DNA from: Chitinispirillales bacterium
GTDB lineage: Bacteria; Fibrobacterota; Chitinivibrionia; Chitinivibrionales; Chitinispirillaceae
Direction of reading: 5' to 3'
DNA length: 64,000 bases
Assembly (NCBI GenBank): GCA_031254105.1
Contig: JAIRVB010000018.1
Span: 1 to 64,000 of the forward strand
Shown here: positions 8,770 through 18,227 of the stretch, piece after piece
Position numbering within the stretch: the stretch's first letter is position 1
Layout of the letters: the number at the start of each line of letters is the position of its first letter
The notes under the pieces: generated by a model
What the model was told of the DNA's origin: nothing
The model's database searches: none
The model's input: the letters and a program-made list of their open reading frames with translations, nothing else
Position numbers and translations under genes: made by a program

Positions 8770-8796
8770 AATTTCCTCCAAATGTTCGAGTTTAAT

Positions 8797-9354
8797 TTAA
8801 AGTTGTCTATTGTAAAAATCTACTACCCATTTTGAATTTCCCTCCGGTACCGGTATTAAATCGTATTTAGAGTTGTAAATACTCCCGCATTCAACTTTAT
8901 CAACCAAAAAAATTGGTTTTCCATTGGTAATCTTACCGTCCATAACTCTTTGTGTTGAATACTCAAAATGATCCGCTGTCTCATTGGTTCTAAAAAACCA
9001 TACTTTGTATCCCTTCGAAAAATCCTTTCCGCTTTCATAAGCAAATCTAAGATAGGCATAAACGGAGTCTTTATCTTTAATGTATTTATTTTTACCAATT
9101 CTTACTCTGAACGTCATTTCTGCCAAAGATCTGATTAGTCTCTCGTAATCGTATTCAGTCAATTCATTACAAGGCTGCAACACTAGCTTTTTTGTCTCCC
9201 GAAGGGAATTATCTGCTGTCAAATATCCGCGCTCAGGATTACTAATATTTCCAAATTTAGGAACATCAAAAAGACCAATGTCCTCACATCCAATTGTTAT
9301 AACAAAAGTTAGTACCAATAGGCAGAAAAAAGGGGGTTGTTTGATTAATTTCAT
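8797..9354 (-). CDS. Lipoprotein with a domain shared with the next upstream protein
   Basis: 185 aa. Signal peptide with lipobox TIGC (Cys23). Residues about 40-170 are clearly homologous to the last 140 residues of the 1070-aa protein encoded just upstream: both carry ERGY, ETKKLVL or KTKKLVL, RLIRSLAEMTFRVR, VYAYLRFA, GYKVWFF and GKPIFLV. The domain is unknown to me. The duplication indicates that this domain works both as a separate lipoprotein and as the C-terminal module of a large secreted protein. It lies 37 bp downstream of the large gene and is likely in the same operon. Confidence 0.75.
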   Translation of the reverse strand: MKLIKQPPFFCLLVLTFVITIGCEDIGLFDVPKFGNISNPERGYLTADNSLRETKKLVLQPCNELTEYDYERLIRSLAEMTFRVRIGKNKYIKDKDSVYAYLRFAYESGKDFSKGYKVWFFRTNETADHFEYSTQRVMDGKITNGKPIFLVDKVECGSIYNSKYDLIPVPEGNSKWVVDFYNRQL

Positions 9355-9391
9355 AATAGATATCCTCTTTCAAAAAAAACTTAACGATCAA

Positions 9392-12300
9392 TCAATCTTT
9401 GAACTGTTCATGTGGAACATCTATTCTGCATTTAGAGGTTTGCGGTGATGGTATCAAGTCGTATTTGGGGTTGGAAGTACTCCCATGCTCGACTTCTTTT
9501 ACCAAAAAAATTGGCTTGCCGTCAACAATCTTACCATTCACAGCTCTCTGCGTAGAATACTCATAATAACTTGCAGTTTCTTTAATTCTGAAAAACCAAA
9601 CCTTATAACCAGATGTAAGGTCTTTTCCGTTTTCATCTGCAAATCTGAGGTATGCATAAACAGCGTCTTTTTTCTGAATATACTTATTCTTTTCAACCCT
9701 TACTCTAAAAGTCATTTCCGCTAAACTCCTAATTAACCTATCATAATCTTCCTCTGTACAATCATATAATACCAATTTTTTTGTCTTTCTTAATTCGTTT
9801 TGGGGATTTATATATCCGCGTTCAATAATATTTATTTCTTCCACTTTAGAAATTTCATACGCCCCCATATCAACCCTGTCACCCATCGGCCTGATGTTGG
9901 CGATAATATCAGTTTCAGGAAAATCGCTTTTGCTTCCCCCGTCAATACAGGGACTATTTTGCGACAGCCGCAATCCGTCATCAACCGTACCAAAATAGCC
10001 ATCCATACCCGCAGGTTGGGCGCTGTTCACAAAATTTGGATTTCGGCTTATGTTACCAATTCCCAAATAACCGCCAATGATGCAGGTATAACTTACAAAA
10101 GCGGCATCGCCGCTAATCTCCTGCTTGCCTTCATTATTCCAGAGAATACTGTTTATTATTGATACGTTTCCCTTTTCATTCCAAATACCCTGCCAGTTTC
10201 TTGCGGTGTTTAAAGCAAAGGTGCTGTTTTCAACAGATACTTTTCCGCTATCGTTATATATTGCGCCACCGTCTTTTTTTGTATCGTTTCTTGTAAAAAT
10301 GCTATTCACAATATTAAGCGTTGTTCCTTTCATATACAGGGCAGCGCCGCCAATTTGACTTATTGTATCCTGCATAATATTTCCATCAAAAACAGACGCA
10401 TCTATTTGAAGGCTGCCTTTTGTAGTATAAAGCCCTGCACCTCCTGATTTCATCGAGATATTATTCTTAACTAAACAGTATTCCAACTTCTTTACTCTAC
10501 CCTTATCCATAATTCCCGCTCCGGATGAAGCTGCTGTATTTTTCGATATAATAGTATACATAAGTGTTGGCGCACAATTTACATTTAATACGCCGCCGCC
10601 AGTACTGTTTTCTCCAGTTCCGTTCGCCGCACCGGCGGAAATTGTAACCCTTTCAAGTTTGATTTCACCAACATTGCCGTTTCCGGACATTGTTACCACA
10701 TGGTAAGCATTGTCTGTCAACTTATCTTCTGAAACCGGCCATGCAGTTCCATCATTTTTACTTAAGTCTCCACTCAAAATAGTCAAATACGGAGAGCCTT
10801 TAGGCTCCCTTTCCGTTTCGTTTCCATTAAACCCGCCAATAATTTCTATCCCTGGCTTGATTAAAAAAGTAGCCGACCTTGAATCACTCGTGTCTGTTCT
10901 GAACACCGGATAATAAGTTCCCTCAGCTGCCCAAATCTCCTTACCCTCTTTCTCCGCTTTGGCTATCGCTTTTTGCAAACATTTATACGCGCTCTGCCAG
11001 GAATTCCCATCCTCCTGTCCTGATAAGGCGGGAGATTTCTCGTTTACAAAAATCTGATAGTCCGGAGACCTTTGCACATTTATCACATACAATGTCTTAC
11101 CGCAGTTTTGCTGGTCTTTTACCTCAACAATTATGTCGGTTGATGAGCCGGTAAGAACAACAGACACGCTTGAACCATTCCCGTAACTGTTACCATTAAC
11201 AAAAACCTGAGCGTTTTGCGGTATATAAGGAGTAAACTGCAATATTCCGACAGCATCCGAAACTACAGCTTTGTATTCAAATGAAAGCGGATCAAAATCT
11301 GGAGCGTAAGCCCACTCAGAATGCCAAAAATCCGAAAGTGTCGCAGGTTTACAAACAACGGCATTGGGTTCTATTATCACCTGCTTACCCATTATCATCC
11401 CGTAAACCGTAGTTCTGGAGTTTACAACAACGCTCGCGTTAGGCGCACTTATCTGTCCGTAAATGACCGCATCAGTCCCAATTCTGAACTGCCCGCCCTG
11501 TTCACTGTAAATTGACACTGCCAGCGGTATAGTATCACCAATAAATTGAAATTTTGTCCGGTCTCCAAACCGGCATTCACTCTTCACACGTATATCTGTT
11601 TTCCTTCCCTTTTGTGATTCAAAGATCAAATTTACATCCGGTTCGATTATGAGGCGGTCAATCTCATAAACTCCTGTACTAAAAGTTACTGAAGAGTTAG
11701 CATAGATGACAATTTCCCTGTAAGACCCGGAATTTACAGTACCGCTTCCATTAGGCCCGATAACCACATCCCATGCGCCTGGGTTGATCTGGTGAGATAC
11801 AATTTGCGGGAAGTTGATCTCCGCAAAATTTCTCTCTGTTCCTGTGATAATAGTGTTGTTCTGCTTCTTTATCTCCTGTTTAGCGGCTGCGTCTCCGTTG
11901 ATCTTCGCGCGTTCACGCAAAAAAATGTCTCCGCCGGAAAGAAGCTCTCCGCTTACTACCGCGTCACAGCCTACTTCTGTGTAAACCGCGGAACCGGCAA
12001 TTCCGCCCTTTACTGTAGACCTGTCCCTAAGACCGGTGTACTCAGTGGAAAATACAGCGTACTGCGAATTTGAGTGTTTGATTTCAGGAGGCAGCGGCGG
12101 GGTTTCGGGGTTGGGTAAGCTGCTGCCTGAGATCTGAATTCCGTTAGCTAAGAAGACGGGAATTTTACCATTTTGCTGAAATTCAGAACTGTTGTCAAAT
12201 GAATAGTCATTTGTCTTATTCCACGGCGACCAGTCTAAATACCTTAACCCGGTCACATTTCCTTGGGCGTCAGGGAGGATATCACCGGGGTTAAAACTTA

Positions 12301-12604
12301 TATTTCGGTAATCATACTTTACCCTGTAATCTCCGCTGCCAAGGTCTTCCAAACTTACAAAGCAATTAGACGCGTGGTAGCGTTCAACTGTGGGGACTTT
12401 CCCATTTTCCGCGGAAAAATAGTAATAATAGTAAAAATCATGGATAGCCTCTGTTCCGGTGTTCTCAACATAAACCCTCGGACGGGAAACGTTCTGCTCC
12501 TGTATATTTTCATGTTTCGAATAGACACGAACCGAATATTGAGCGTTCACAGCTCCAAAAAACATTACTACTGTAATAAAAACTTTCAAGTTTAGTTTAA
12601 ACAT
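9392..12604 (-). CDS. Large secreted multidomain protein: CBM-like, cadherin-like and beta-helix modules
   Basis: 1070 aa. Signal peptide (VMFFGAVNAQ). The N-terminus (about 20-150) resembles a cellulose-binding-type beta-sandwich (RVYVENTG, DFYYYYYFS, PGD). About 190-420 is a beta-helix-like, glycine/valine-rich segment (VYTEVGCDAVVSGELLS). A cadherin-like beta-sandwich follows at about 430-515 (AQVFVNGNSYG, IIVEVKDQQNCGK, YVINVQRS). From about 520 to 910 is a right-handed parallel beta-helix of the pectin-lyase type (GNSWQSAYKCLQKAI, GTYYP, repeated N-x-S/F-x-x-N turns). The last 140 residues are the domain duplicated in the following lipoprotein. Probably a cell-surface carbohydrate-binding or adhesion protein; no catalytic residues can be assigned. 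Confidence 0.75.
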   Translation of the reverse strand: MFKLNLKVFITVVMFFGAVNAQYSVRVYSKHENIQEQNVSRPRVYVENTGTEAIHDFYYYYYFSAENGKVPTVERYHASNCFVSLEDLGSGDYRVKYDYRNISFNPGDILPDAQGNVTGLRYLDWSPWNKTNDYSFDNSSEFQQNGKIPVFLANGIQISGSSLPNPETPPLPPEIKHSNSQYAVFSTEYTGLRDRSTVKGGIAGSAVYTEVGCDAVVSGELLSGGDIFLRERAKINGDAAAKQEIKKQNNTIITGTERNFAEINFPQIVSHQINPGAWDVVIGPNGSGTVNSGSYREIVIYANSSVTFSTGVYEIDRLIIEPDVNLIFESQKGRKTDIRVKSECRFGDRTKFQFIGDTIPLAVSIYSEQGGQFRIGTDAVIYGQISAPNASVVVNSRTTVYGMIMGKQVIIEPNAVVCKPATLSDFWHSEWAYAPDFDPLSFEYKAVVSDAVGILQFTPYIPQNAQVFVNGNSYGNGSSVSVVLTGSSTDIIVEVKDQQNCGKTLYVINVQRSPDYQIFVNEKSPALSGQEDGNSWQSAYKCLQKAIAKAEKEGKEIWAAEGTYYPVFRTDTSDSRSATFLIKPGIEIIGGFNGNETEREPKGSPYLTILSGDLSKNDGTAWPVSEDKLTDNAYHVVTMSGNGNVGEIKLERVTISAGAANGTGENSTGGGVLNVNCAPTLMYTIISKNTAASSGAGIMDKGRVKKLEYCLVKNNISMKSGGAGLYTTKGSLQIDASVFDGNIMQDTISQIGGAALYMKGTTLNIVNSIFTRNDTKKDGGAIYNDSGKVSVENSTFALNTARNWQGIWNEKGNVSIINSILWNNEGKQEISGDAAFVSYTCIIGGYLGIGNISRNPNFVNSAQPAGMDGYFGTVDDGLRLSQNSPCIDGGSKSDFPETDIIANIRPMGDRVDMGAYEISKVEEINIIERGYINPQNELRKTKKLVLYDCTEEDYDRLIRSLAEMTFRVRVEKNKYIQKKDAVYAYLRFADENGKDLTSGYKVWFFRIKETASYYEYSTQRAVNGKIVDGKPIFLVKEVEHGSTSNPKYDLIPSPQTSKCRIDVPHEQFKD

Positions 12605-12941
12605 TAACGTTCACCCTTTCATTTTTGTTGAACTTGTAAATAACTAAAACTTAATGGACACACCGTCATTGAGCGGTTGTGCTTTACACCTGCGGAGTCT
12701 ACGTTCAAGTTCATTTTTTGACAAATACAGATGTATATCTATATTAAAGTTTCAAACTGTACTGCCGCGCACTCATAATCAATATATTATAATTTTGAAG
12801 TAAAATCAATATTATTTTTGTTGCATGAAATTATTTATAACTTTATTGTTTCATAAAATAACCTTGGCTTACAGATCTGCTGAAATCCATTGTTTTAATT
12901 TTAACCTCTTAACATTGCGCTGAATATCATCATCAAAAAAT

Positions 12942-12968
12942 TAAAGTTTCAGCCGTCTCTGCCGATAT
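12942..12968 (+). promoter_or_regulatory. Sigma-28 (FliA) promoter for flgM
   Basis: TAAAGTTT (12942-12949), an 11-bp spacer and GCCGATAT (12961-12968) match the sigma-28 consensus TAAAGTTT-N11-GCCGATAA at 15 of 16 positions. It points toward the FlgM-like gene, whose ATG is about 100 bp downstream. The rest of the 12605-13070 intergenic region is AT-rich; a second TAAAGTTT with the same spacing but a poor -10 (GCCGCGCA) lies at 12745-12771. No other gene is seen there. Confidence 0.85.
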
Positions 12969-13070
12969 TCCTAATAGGGGAAACGGACGTTCCCTGAGCC
13001 GCGGCTGATTACGCCATAGATAATGCTCTTTCGGCTATGGCTCGTACTATCAACGGACTGGAGCTTAAAA

Positions 13071-13298
13071 ATGGCTGATGGAATAACAAAACCATCATCT
13101 TCGCCGAATATCCTGCCGCGCCCCAAAAAAGGGTGCGAATGGGACGCTTCCAAGCCGTCCGCAAGAGGGCTTTCAGAGGAGCGTCTGAAGCACCTCAAGG
13201 ATATTAAAGAGCAAATCGCAAAGGGTTTTTATAATAGTGATAAAGTGGTGGATGATCTCAGCCACTCTTTCACAAAAGCGGTGGATGTTTTGATCTAA
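13071..13298 (+). CDS. flgM: FlgM-like anti-sigma-28 factor
   Basis: 75 aa from ATG 13071, preceded by GGAG 7 bp upstream; a further in-frame start at 13023 has no such site. The N-terminal half is polar and probably disordered. The C-terminal half has the FlgM pattern: LKDIKEQIAKGFYNSDKVVDDLSHSF, matching the I-x-x-I-x-x-G-x-Y helix of FlgM that binds sigma-28. FlgM holds sigma-28 inactive until the flagellar hook is complete. The sigma-28 promoter directly upstream strongly supports the call and gives the usual autoregulatory loop. No other flagellar gene is nearby. Confidence 0.75.
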   Translation: MADGITKPSSSPNILPRPKKGCEWDASKPSARGLSEERLKHLKDIKEQIAKGFYNSDKVVDDLSHSFTKAVDVLI

Positions 13299-13382
13299 GG
13301 ATCAATACAGAGGTGAAATTTTAGATATTATAAAGTTTTTGTTGAATCATGAGTGTTTTTAATATTTCCGCATTAAGCCATT

Positions 13383-14330
13383 TTATTTCCGCGTTATCCG
13401 AAATTTCTTTACAAGCATGCATGGATACCAGGACATCTTAGCTTTTTTCAGATTTTCTTTTCCCAAATCCTGTTCCCTGTTAATAAACTTTACATTACCG
13501 AACTCTTCGGCGCAAAAACGGCTTGCTATGTATGTGTAAAGATTATGGATATCATGATTAGCTTTTTCAACATGGATTACCGCGGTGTCGTTGTTGAGAA
13601 GCTCTCCAAGCGTTAAAGCTTCAACTTTTTCGTTTATGGTTAGTGCCGCCGCCCTGCAATTGAAATATTCCAGGTTTTTAAGTATTTCTGTTACAGATTT
13701 ATGTTCGCTGTAAAGAGCGGCTTCCCCACGATATTCTCTTTTATACCATCTGTTTAAAAATTCCAAACAGTTATCAAGATTGCTTTTGCTGACCGGTTCA
13801 TAACCGGCGGTTTGTTTGCGCAAAAACTGGGAGACGTGATTTCGTTTGCCGTGAAGTTTACGTCCGGACATTGGGTAGAAATTTTTTAATGGATAAAGAT
13901 AGTCAAAATGCTCCGGCTGCGGCTCAACGCTGAAACGGCTGTCACCCTCGATCTCTGATAAAAACTTACTGTCAGCCCTTTCTATAGACGCTCTTTCACT
14001 ACCCAGAGTTTTTAAAAATGAGAGAAGACGCAAAGCGGCCGGAACCCGGTCCCCCCTGCCAACCGGAACAAGGGCGCCTAAGTCTGATCCGCTAAAAAAT
14101 CCTGTAAAAATGACAAAACCGTTCAAGGTACTCCAGCTTATGCGGTAGAATTCCCGCCATATAAAAAGATTTGTAAAGCTAAGCTCCGAAGTTACCGGAT
14201 TATCAGATTTTAAAATATGGTCCAAAAATTTCTTATCATCAATAGTAAGAGGGATAAAATCCGGAAATACGGGGATATTTGATTTTGGCAAAATATAACT
14301 CCAAAAGTAGTTTAAACCGTTTTTGATCAA
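13383..14330 (-). CDS. DUF2156 family protein (GNAT-like, LPG-synthetase C-terminal domain)
   Basis: 315 aa with the DUF2156 layout: an N-terminal half (SELSFTNLFIWREFY at about 44-58) and a C-terminal acyltransferase-like half ending in FINREQDLGKENLKKAKMSW, the family signature. The domain is related to aminoacyl transferases that modify phosphatidylglycerol, but stand-alone members lack the membrane flippase part and their substrate is unknown. No membrane segment or signal peptide is seen, so the protein is cytoplasmic. It is convergent with flgM. Confidence 0.85.
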   Translation of the reverse strand: MIKNGLNYFWSYILPKSNIPVFPDFIPLTIDDKKFLDHILKSDNPVTSELSFTNLFIWREFYRISWSTLNGFVIFTGFFSGSDLGALVPVGRGDRVPAALRLLSFLKTLGSERASIERADSKFLSEIEGDSRFSVEPQPEHFDYLYPLKNFYPMSGRKLHGKRNHVSQFLRKQTAGYEPVSKSNLDNCLEFLNRWYKREYRGEAALYSEHKSVTEILKNLEYFNCRAAALTINEKVEALTLGELLNNDTAVIHVEKANHDIHNLYTYIASRFCAEEFGNVKFINREQDLGKENLKKAKMSWYPCMLVKKFRITRK

Positions 14331-14509
14331 CTATCGGGCCATTGTTTCTCAAATACACGCAGCTGACGTATTGCGGGCTGAGGGTGCAAGCATTTATTTT
14401 GTGAATGGAAAAAGAGAACTCAGAGCTCAGAATTTAAAACAATAACTATGTTTCATGAACTATGAATCATGCGCAGCGATAGTCACAATTAAAAAAGGAG
14501 TTACGGATA

Positions 14510-14734
14510 ATGAGAGATGAAGTGGAGAAAGCGATAGATGAGATTCGCCCGAGATTGCAGGCTGACGGCGGGGATATTGAACTTATAGGTATTACCGAAG
14601 ACAACATTGTACAGGTACGTTTGCGCGGGGCTTGCGCCGGGTGTCCTGGAGCCGCCATGACACTTAAGATGGGTGTAGAGCGTGTTATAAAGGAAAGAGT
14701 TCCACAGATAAAAGGTGTAGAGAATATCCAGTGA
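14510..14734 (+). CDS. NifU C-terminal-like iron-sulfur scaffold (Nfu)
   Basis: 74 aa, a stand-alone Nfu domain. It has LQADGGDIEL and the CAGCPGA motif, whose CxxC binds a [4Fe-4S] cluster across a dimer for delivery to target proteins. ATG 14510 has AAAGGAG 9 bp upstream. It overlaps the next gene by 4 bp (GTGA), so the two are translationally coupled; the partner has a Cys-rich segment that could be a cluster client (inference). Confidence 0.9.
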   Translation: MRDEVEKAIDEIRPRLQADGGDIELIGITEDNIVQVRLRGACAGCPGAAMTLKMGVERVIKERVPQIKGVENIQ

Positions 14735-15576
14735 CAAGTGAGGCGGCTCAGATTTCTGCGAATTCAGTTTCGAGCGTTCTGAGGGGAGAGGAGAGCGCCT
14801 GGCTTGCGGCGTGGAAAAAATTCCCCTTTTTATCGTTCTGCTGGATAAGCTTATTTTTATTGATAGCGGGCGGGATGTTAGCCGCGTATCTTGTATACCC
14901 AAGGCTCTACGCTCTGGGGCAGCCTTTAAATTATCTGTTTTTCAGCGGTCTCGGAGTTTTTTTTGTTGTATTGGGCGGGGGGCTGGCTTTAATTACTGTT
15001 ACCTCCCTTACCGGAATTGATCTCTTGTATCCGCATGGAAAACGTTCGGTAACTGTCAAGGTGCTTTTCCCTATAGCGGTCTTTCTCGCGATGCTTGTAC
15101 GGTTTAACCGCGCAAGCCTCATGGTTTCCTTTGTGAAGGTCAATAATTCATTGACAATAGCTCAGGCCGCAAGAATTAAGGGAAACAGAATCTTGGTGCT
15201 CCTTCCTCATTGTCTGCAAATTGACGTATGTAACAGGAAAATAACTAATGATCTGTCAAACTGTGTGCGCTGCGGAAAATGTCCGGTTGGAAACCTTATA
15301 GAAATCAGTGAAGAACATGGCCTTAAAATTGAAGTGGTGAACGGCGGGACTCTCGCACGTAAAAGGGTAGCGATGTTCAGACCTCAGGGGGTAATAGCCG
15401 TAGCCTGTGAACGCGACCTTACCTTGGGAATTCAGGATGTACACCCTGTGCCTGTTTATGGAGTAATTAACGACCGTCCGCATGGGCCGTGTGTAAATAC
15501 GTGCGTTGATATGACTCTTGTAAATGAGGCGGTAGAATTTTTTAAAAAACCAAAATTAACAAACCTGCCACAGTAA
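14731..15576 (+). CDS. DUF116 family membrane protein
   Basis: 281 aa. Three hydrophobic segments lie at about 28-56, 66-92 and 106-122. The C-terminal DUF116 part contains LLPHCLQIDVC, then CVRCGKCPVGNL, a Cys cluster fit for metal or Fe-S binding, and ends with the family pattern VACERDLTLGI and INDRPHGPCVNTCVD. The function of DUF116 is not known; members often sit near methionyl-tRNA formyltransferase or metal genes. Coupling to the nfu gene by a 4-bp overlap suggests cluster assembly in this protein. Confidence 0.85.
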   Translation: MTSEAAQISANSVSSVLRGEESAWLAAWKKFPFLSFCWISLFLLIAGGMLAAYLVYPRLYALGQPLNYLFFSGLGVFFVVLGGGLALITVTSLTGIDLLYPHGKRSVTVKVLFPIAVFLAMLVRFNRASLMVSFVKVNNSLTIAQAARIKGNRILVLLPHCLQIDVCNRKITNDLSNCVRCGKCPVGNLIEISEEHGLKIEVVNGGTLARKRVAMFRPQGVIAVACERDLTLGIQDVHPVPVYGVINDRPHGPCVNTCVDMTLVNEAVEFFKKPKLTNLPQ

Positions 15577-15594
15577 ACGTTTTAGGAAGTTACT

Positions 15595-16401
15595 ATGGAA
15601 AATTTAAGAGATGTTATTGCAGATTATTCTAATGAACAGCTTCTTGATGAATACTATAAACGCCGCGGTGATTATATCGAAGAGGCGCAAAAGGTTCTTG
15701 AGGAGGAGATCATCCGCCGTAATATCGACATAAAGGCCGCTGAGGCGGATCTGCTCAAGCAAGCCGCCAAAACTACAGGGGTTCCTGCTCCGGGAGCAAA
15801 AGTCAGCCGTGAAGAATTTACCCCTCTTGAGCGGGTTTTTTCGAAAATTGACGTACTTACCGCCAACGCTGTTCTGCGTGACAGTAAAGTCCCTTATTAT
15901 ATCGAAGAGAATGATGAACCGAAACAGTCAGACGGTTTTGAGGAATCTTTTAAAATTTTTGTGTACAAAAACGCTTTTACGCAAGCTGTCGAATTGATAG
16001 AGGAACACTTTAGCGCAGGGCCTGAAAGCATGTATATTTTACGTCAATCTGATATTATTGACCGCTTAAAATCATTTAATTTCTACGATATTACATTTTC
16101 AGATGCTGCCGCTCAGGAAAAGCTTGATGTATCATTTTCAGATGAAGAAAACAAAACGTTAATAACACTGGCTCAGGCTCTTCTTGACGAAGCGGGAAAT
16201 GTCGAAGAAGAGCGGCAGCGGGTAGTATTCTTCTATGACAGTTTAGAACAGCTTATCGAAAAGCTCAAAGGCAGGGGCGGATTTACCAGAACAGATTTTC
16301 TGGCGATCCTTGAGCTTTGTCAAATTTACTGTGAAGATAAGCGGTATGATCCGGTTTTGAATCAGACAGTTTCCGCGATTTTGTCATTTTTTCTGGAATG
16401 A
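15595..16401 (+). CDS. DUF2007-like signal-transducing domain protein
   Basis: 268 aa, soluble. The N-terminus (YSNEQLLDEYYKRRGDY at about 10-26) resembles the short helical motif of proteins that sense or bind envelope partners. Residues about 80-140 (NAVLRDSKVPYYIEEND, then FVYKNAFTQAVELI) match DUF2007, the PII-like putative signal-transducing domain. The C-terminal third is helical and acidic. It follows the DUF116 gene by 18 bp, so is likely in the same operon. Function unknown. Confidence 0.6.
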   Translation: MENLRDVIADYSNEQLLDEYYKRRGDYIEEAQKVLEEEIIRRNIDIKAAEADLLKQAAKTTGVPAPGAKVSREEFTPLERVFSKIDVLTANAVLRDSKVPYYIEENDEPKQSDGFEESFKIFVYKNAFTQAVELIEEHFSAGPESMYILRQSDIIDRLKSFNFYDITFSDAAAQEKLDVSFSDEENKTLITLAQALLDEAGNVEEERQRVVFFYDSLEQLIEKLKGRGGFTRTDFLAILELCQIYCEDKRYDPVLNQTVSAILSFFLE

Positions 16402-16515
16402 TTCCCGGCAGCCGGCAAAACATACCTTCCCGGGGATGAGGCGTGGGCAGCTTATTTACCTCATTGGCAAGGCAGGCGAATATAGAACATGCATCTCGAT
16501 AATCACCGCCAAAAA

Positions 16516-18156
16516 CTATTCTAACCAGATAATCTGAGCCTGGCTTGAGAAAGCGTTTAAAGAGTGGGAGGAGGTATTGATGCCGCTGTGACTCAGCAGG
16601 CCTTTGCCGGCTCCGGTAGACGCGTACACTGAAATATTTTCGCAGTCACAAATATTTCTTATCGCCCGAGTCAATAGAAAAACATCCCTTATAATATCTT
16701 TTTGAGAACGCTTGTTACTTTTGTATTCTACTCTGTATGTGCCGTCATCTCTGTAAGTATCAATCAACTCTCCGAACGGATTTACAATAGAGTTTATGGA
16801 TTCAACCCTGTCGCCGAATATTTTTTTCATCCGCTCTTCTGTCTCTATAGCCTCAGCTTCTTTTTCGAGATCCCTGTAAGCTTGCAGCAATCCCTGCCAT
16901 GCCGCGAGGTTCTGCGGGTTAAAGGAGATGGCGGCCCTGTAGAACGCGACGCTGAATTCTATATTATTTCCCAGAGCCCTGGCAGAATCTACATACGCGT
17001 TTGCCTGCTGTCTTTGCTGGTTAGATACGGGTTGGCGGGGTTTTCTATTCTGCGAATCGGAATCTGGGCCGCGGGAATCCGCTGTTGACGCCGCTTCGTT
17101 TTCCGTCTCTGTTGTTTTACCTTTTACTTTACTTCGTTTTGAGCTTTTGGCTTTATCCTGCTTTGCGCTCATCTCAGCGGGATTGTCTGAAGATTTTATT
17201 GCGTAAACTTTCTCTTTGGGCAGGAAAAAGAAAACTGTTGTAATAATGATTAGAACGCCTACGACTATAAACGCCTGCCTCTTGAAGTTTTTCCTTTCAG
17301 ACTGTTCCGCATCGCCCAAACTGCTTATACGAATTCCTGATTGAAAACGGTTGCGGCCCTCTTTTTTTTCTTTTGAGGCAGAGGTTTTAAGTGGTTTTTG
17401 ATTACCGCCGGATTTGAATTTATCATGTTTCTTATCAGTATCGGATTTTTTTTCAGGCAGCGCGGGCTGTTTCCGGCTGCTTATACTTTTGACATATTCC
17501 TCTAACGTATCATCACCCTTTTTAGAAATACCGTCATCAGCAGATACCTGAGTTTGAATCGCTTTTTGAGAACCGGCGTCAATTTTCTGTATGTCAGCGG
17601 GTTTTTGATTATCTGTGATAGATTCTTGCGCTTCTGCGGGCAGATTATGGGCGTTTACAATTTGCCGCTTTATATCATCGGGGATTTTCCGCGAAACTGT
17701 ATCTGATTTATCAATATCAACTGAATTTTGAGGATAAACGGCGGCTGTCTGCTGACCGGTGTGTTCGCTCTCTCCGATGGCAATGGGTTCCTCTTCCTGT
17801 ACAAAAGACGCGTTTTGAGAAACCGGGGCGATTACACCCCCATCAACAAAATTTTGAGGATTTATAACAGAATCCTGTGGTTCCATATCCTCATTTTGAG
17901 CGTTTTCGGCTGTCTCGACAAATTCGGCTTTTGACTCATTAATTTTAAAACCTATGCCCGATTTCTTCAGCCGTATGATATGCTGTTCCGCTTCCCTTAA
18001 CTCTATACCCCGAAAAAGCAGCAGCGGCGGTTTCTCCGCTATACCCAACGCTGCCTGCAGCGGAATCGACGGATTCACCGAAGCGATATGACGGGCGACA
18101 ATCAGTCTCGCTTTCTGGTCGGGAACGGATGTTACATAGACGTCAAATTTTGGCAT
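16516..18156 (-). CDS. Single-pass membrane protein with N-terminal L7/L12-like domain and C-terminal TPR region
   Basis: 546 aa. Residues 1-75 (FDVYVTSVPDQ, PLLLFRGIE, LKKSGIGFKI) have the layout of the ClpS/ribosomal L7/L12 C-terminal fold. A long polar, Gln/Asp-rich linker with many AQN and DIQK repeats (80-280) leads to one membrane segment at about 290-312 (VVGVLIIITTVFFFLP). After a Lys/Ser-rich stretch, residues about 390-450 look like TPR helices (NLAAWQGLLQAYRDLEKEA). The topology suggests a large cytoplasmic part and a periplasmic TPR part. The same N-terminal domain starts the AgmX-like protein at 31935-33281. Function unknown; an envelope-scaffold role is inferred. Confidence 0.65.
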   Translation of the reverse strand: MPKFDVYVTSVPDQKARLIVARHIASVNPSIPLQAALGIAEKPPLLLFRGIELREAEQHIIRLKKSGIGFKINESKAEFVETAENAQNEDMEPQDSVINPQNFVDGGVIAPVSQNASFVQEEEPIAIGESEHTGQQTAAVYPQNSVDIDKSDTVSRKIPDDIKRQIVNAHNLPAEAQESITDNQKPADIQKIDAGSQKAIQTQVSADDGISKKGDDTLEEYVKSISSRKQPALPEKKSDTDKKHDKFKSGGNQKPLKTSASKEKKEGRNRFQSGIRISSLGDAEQSERKNFKRQAFIVVGVLIIITTVFFFLPKEKVYAIKSSDNPAEMSAKQDKAKSSKRSKVKGKTTETENEAASTADSRGPDSDSQNRKPRQPVSNQQRQQANAYVDSARALGNNIEFSVAFYRAAISFNPQNLAAWQGLLQAYRDLEKEAEAIETEERMKKIFGDRVESINSIVNPFGELIDTYRDDGTYRVEYKSNKRSQKDIIRDVFLLTRAIRNICDCENISVYASTGAGKGLLSHSGINTSSHSLNAFSSQAQIIWLE

Positions 18157-18227
18157 GCTTTAAATATAATAATAATTTCATCTTTTTTAACTGCCTAAAT
18201 GGTAAAAAAGACCAGGCACAGCAATTT

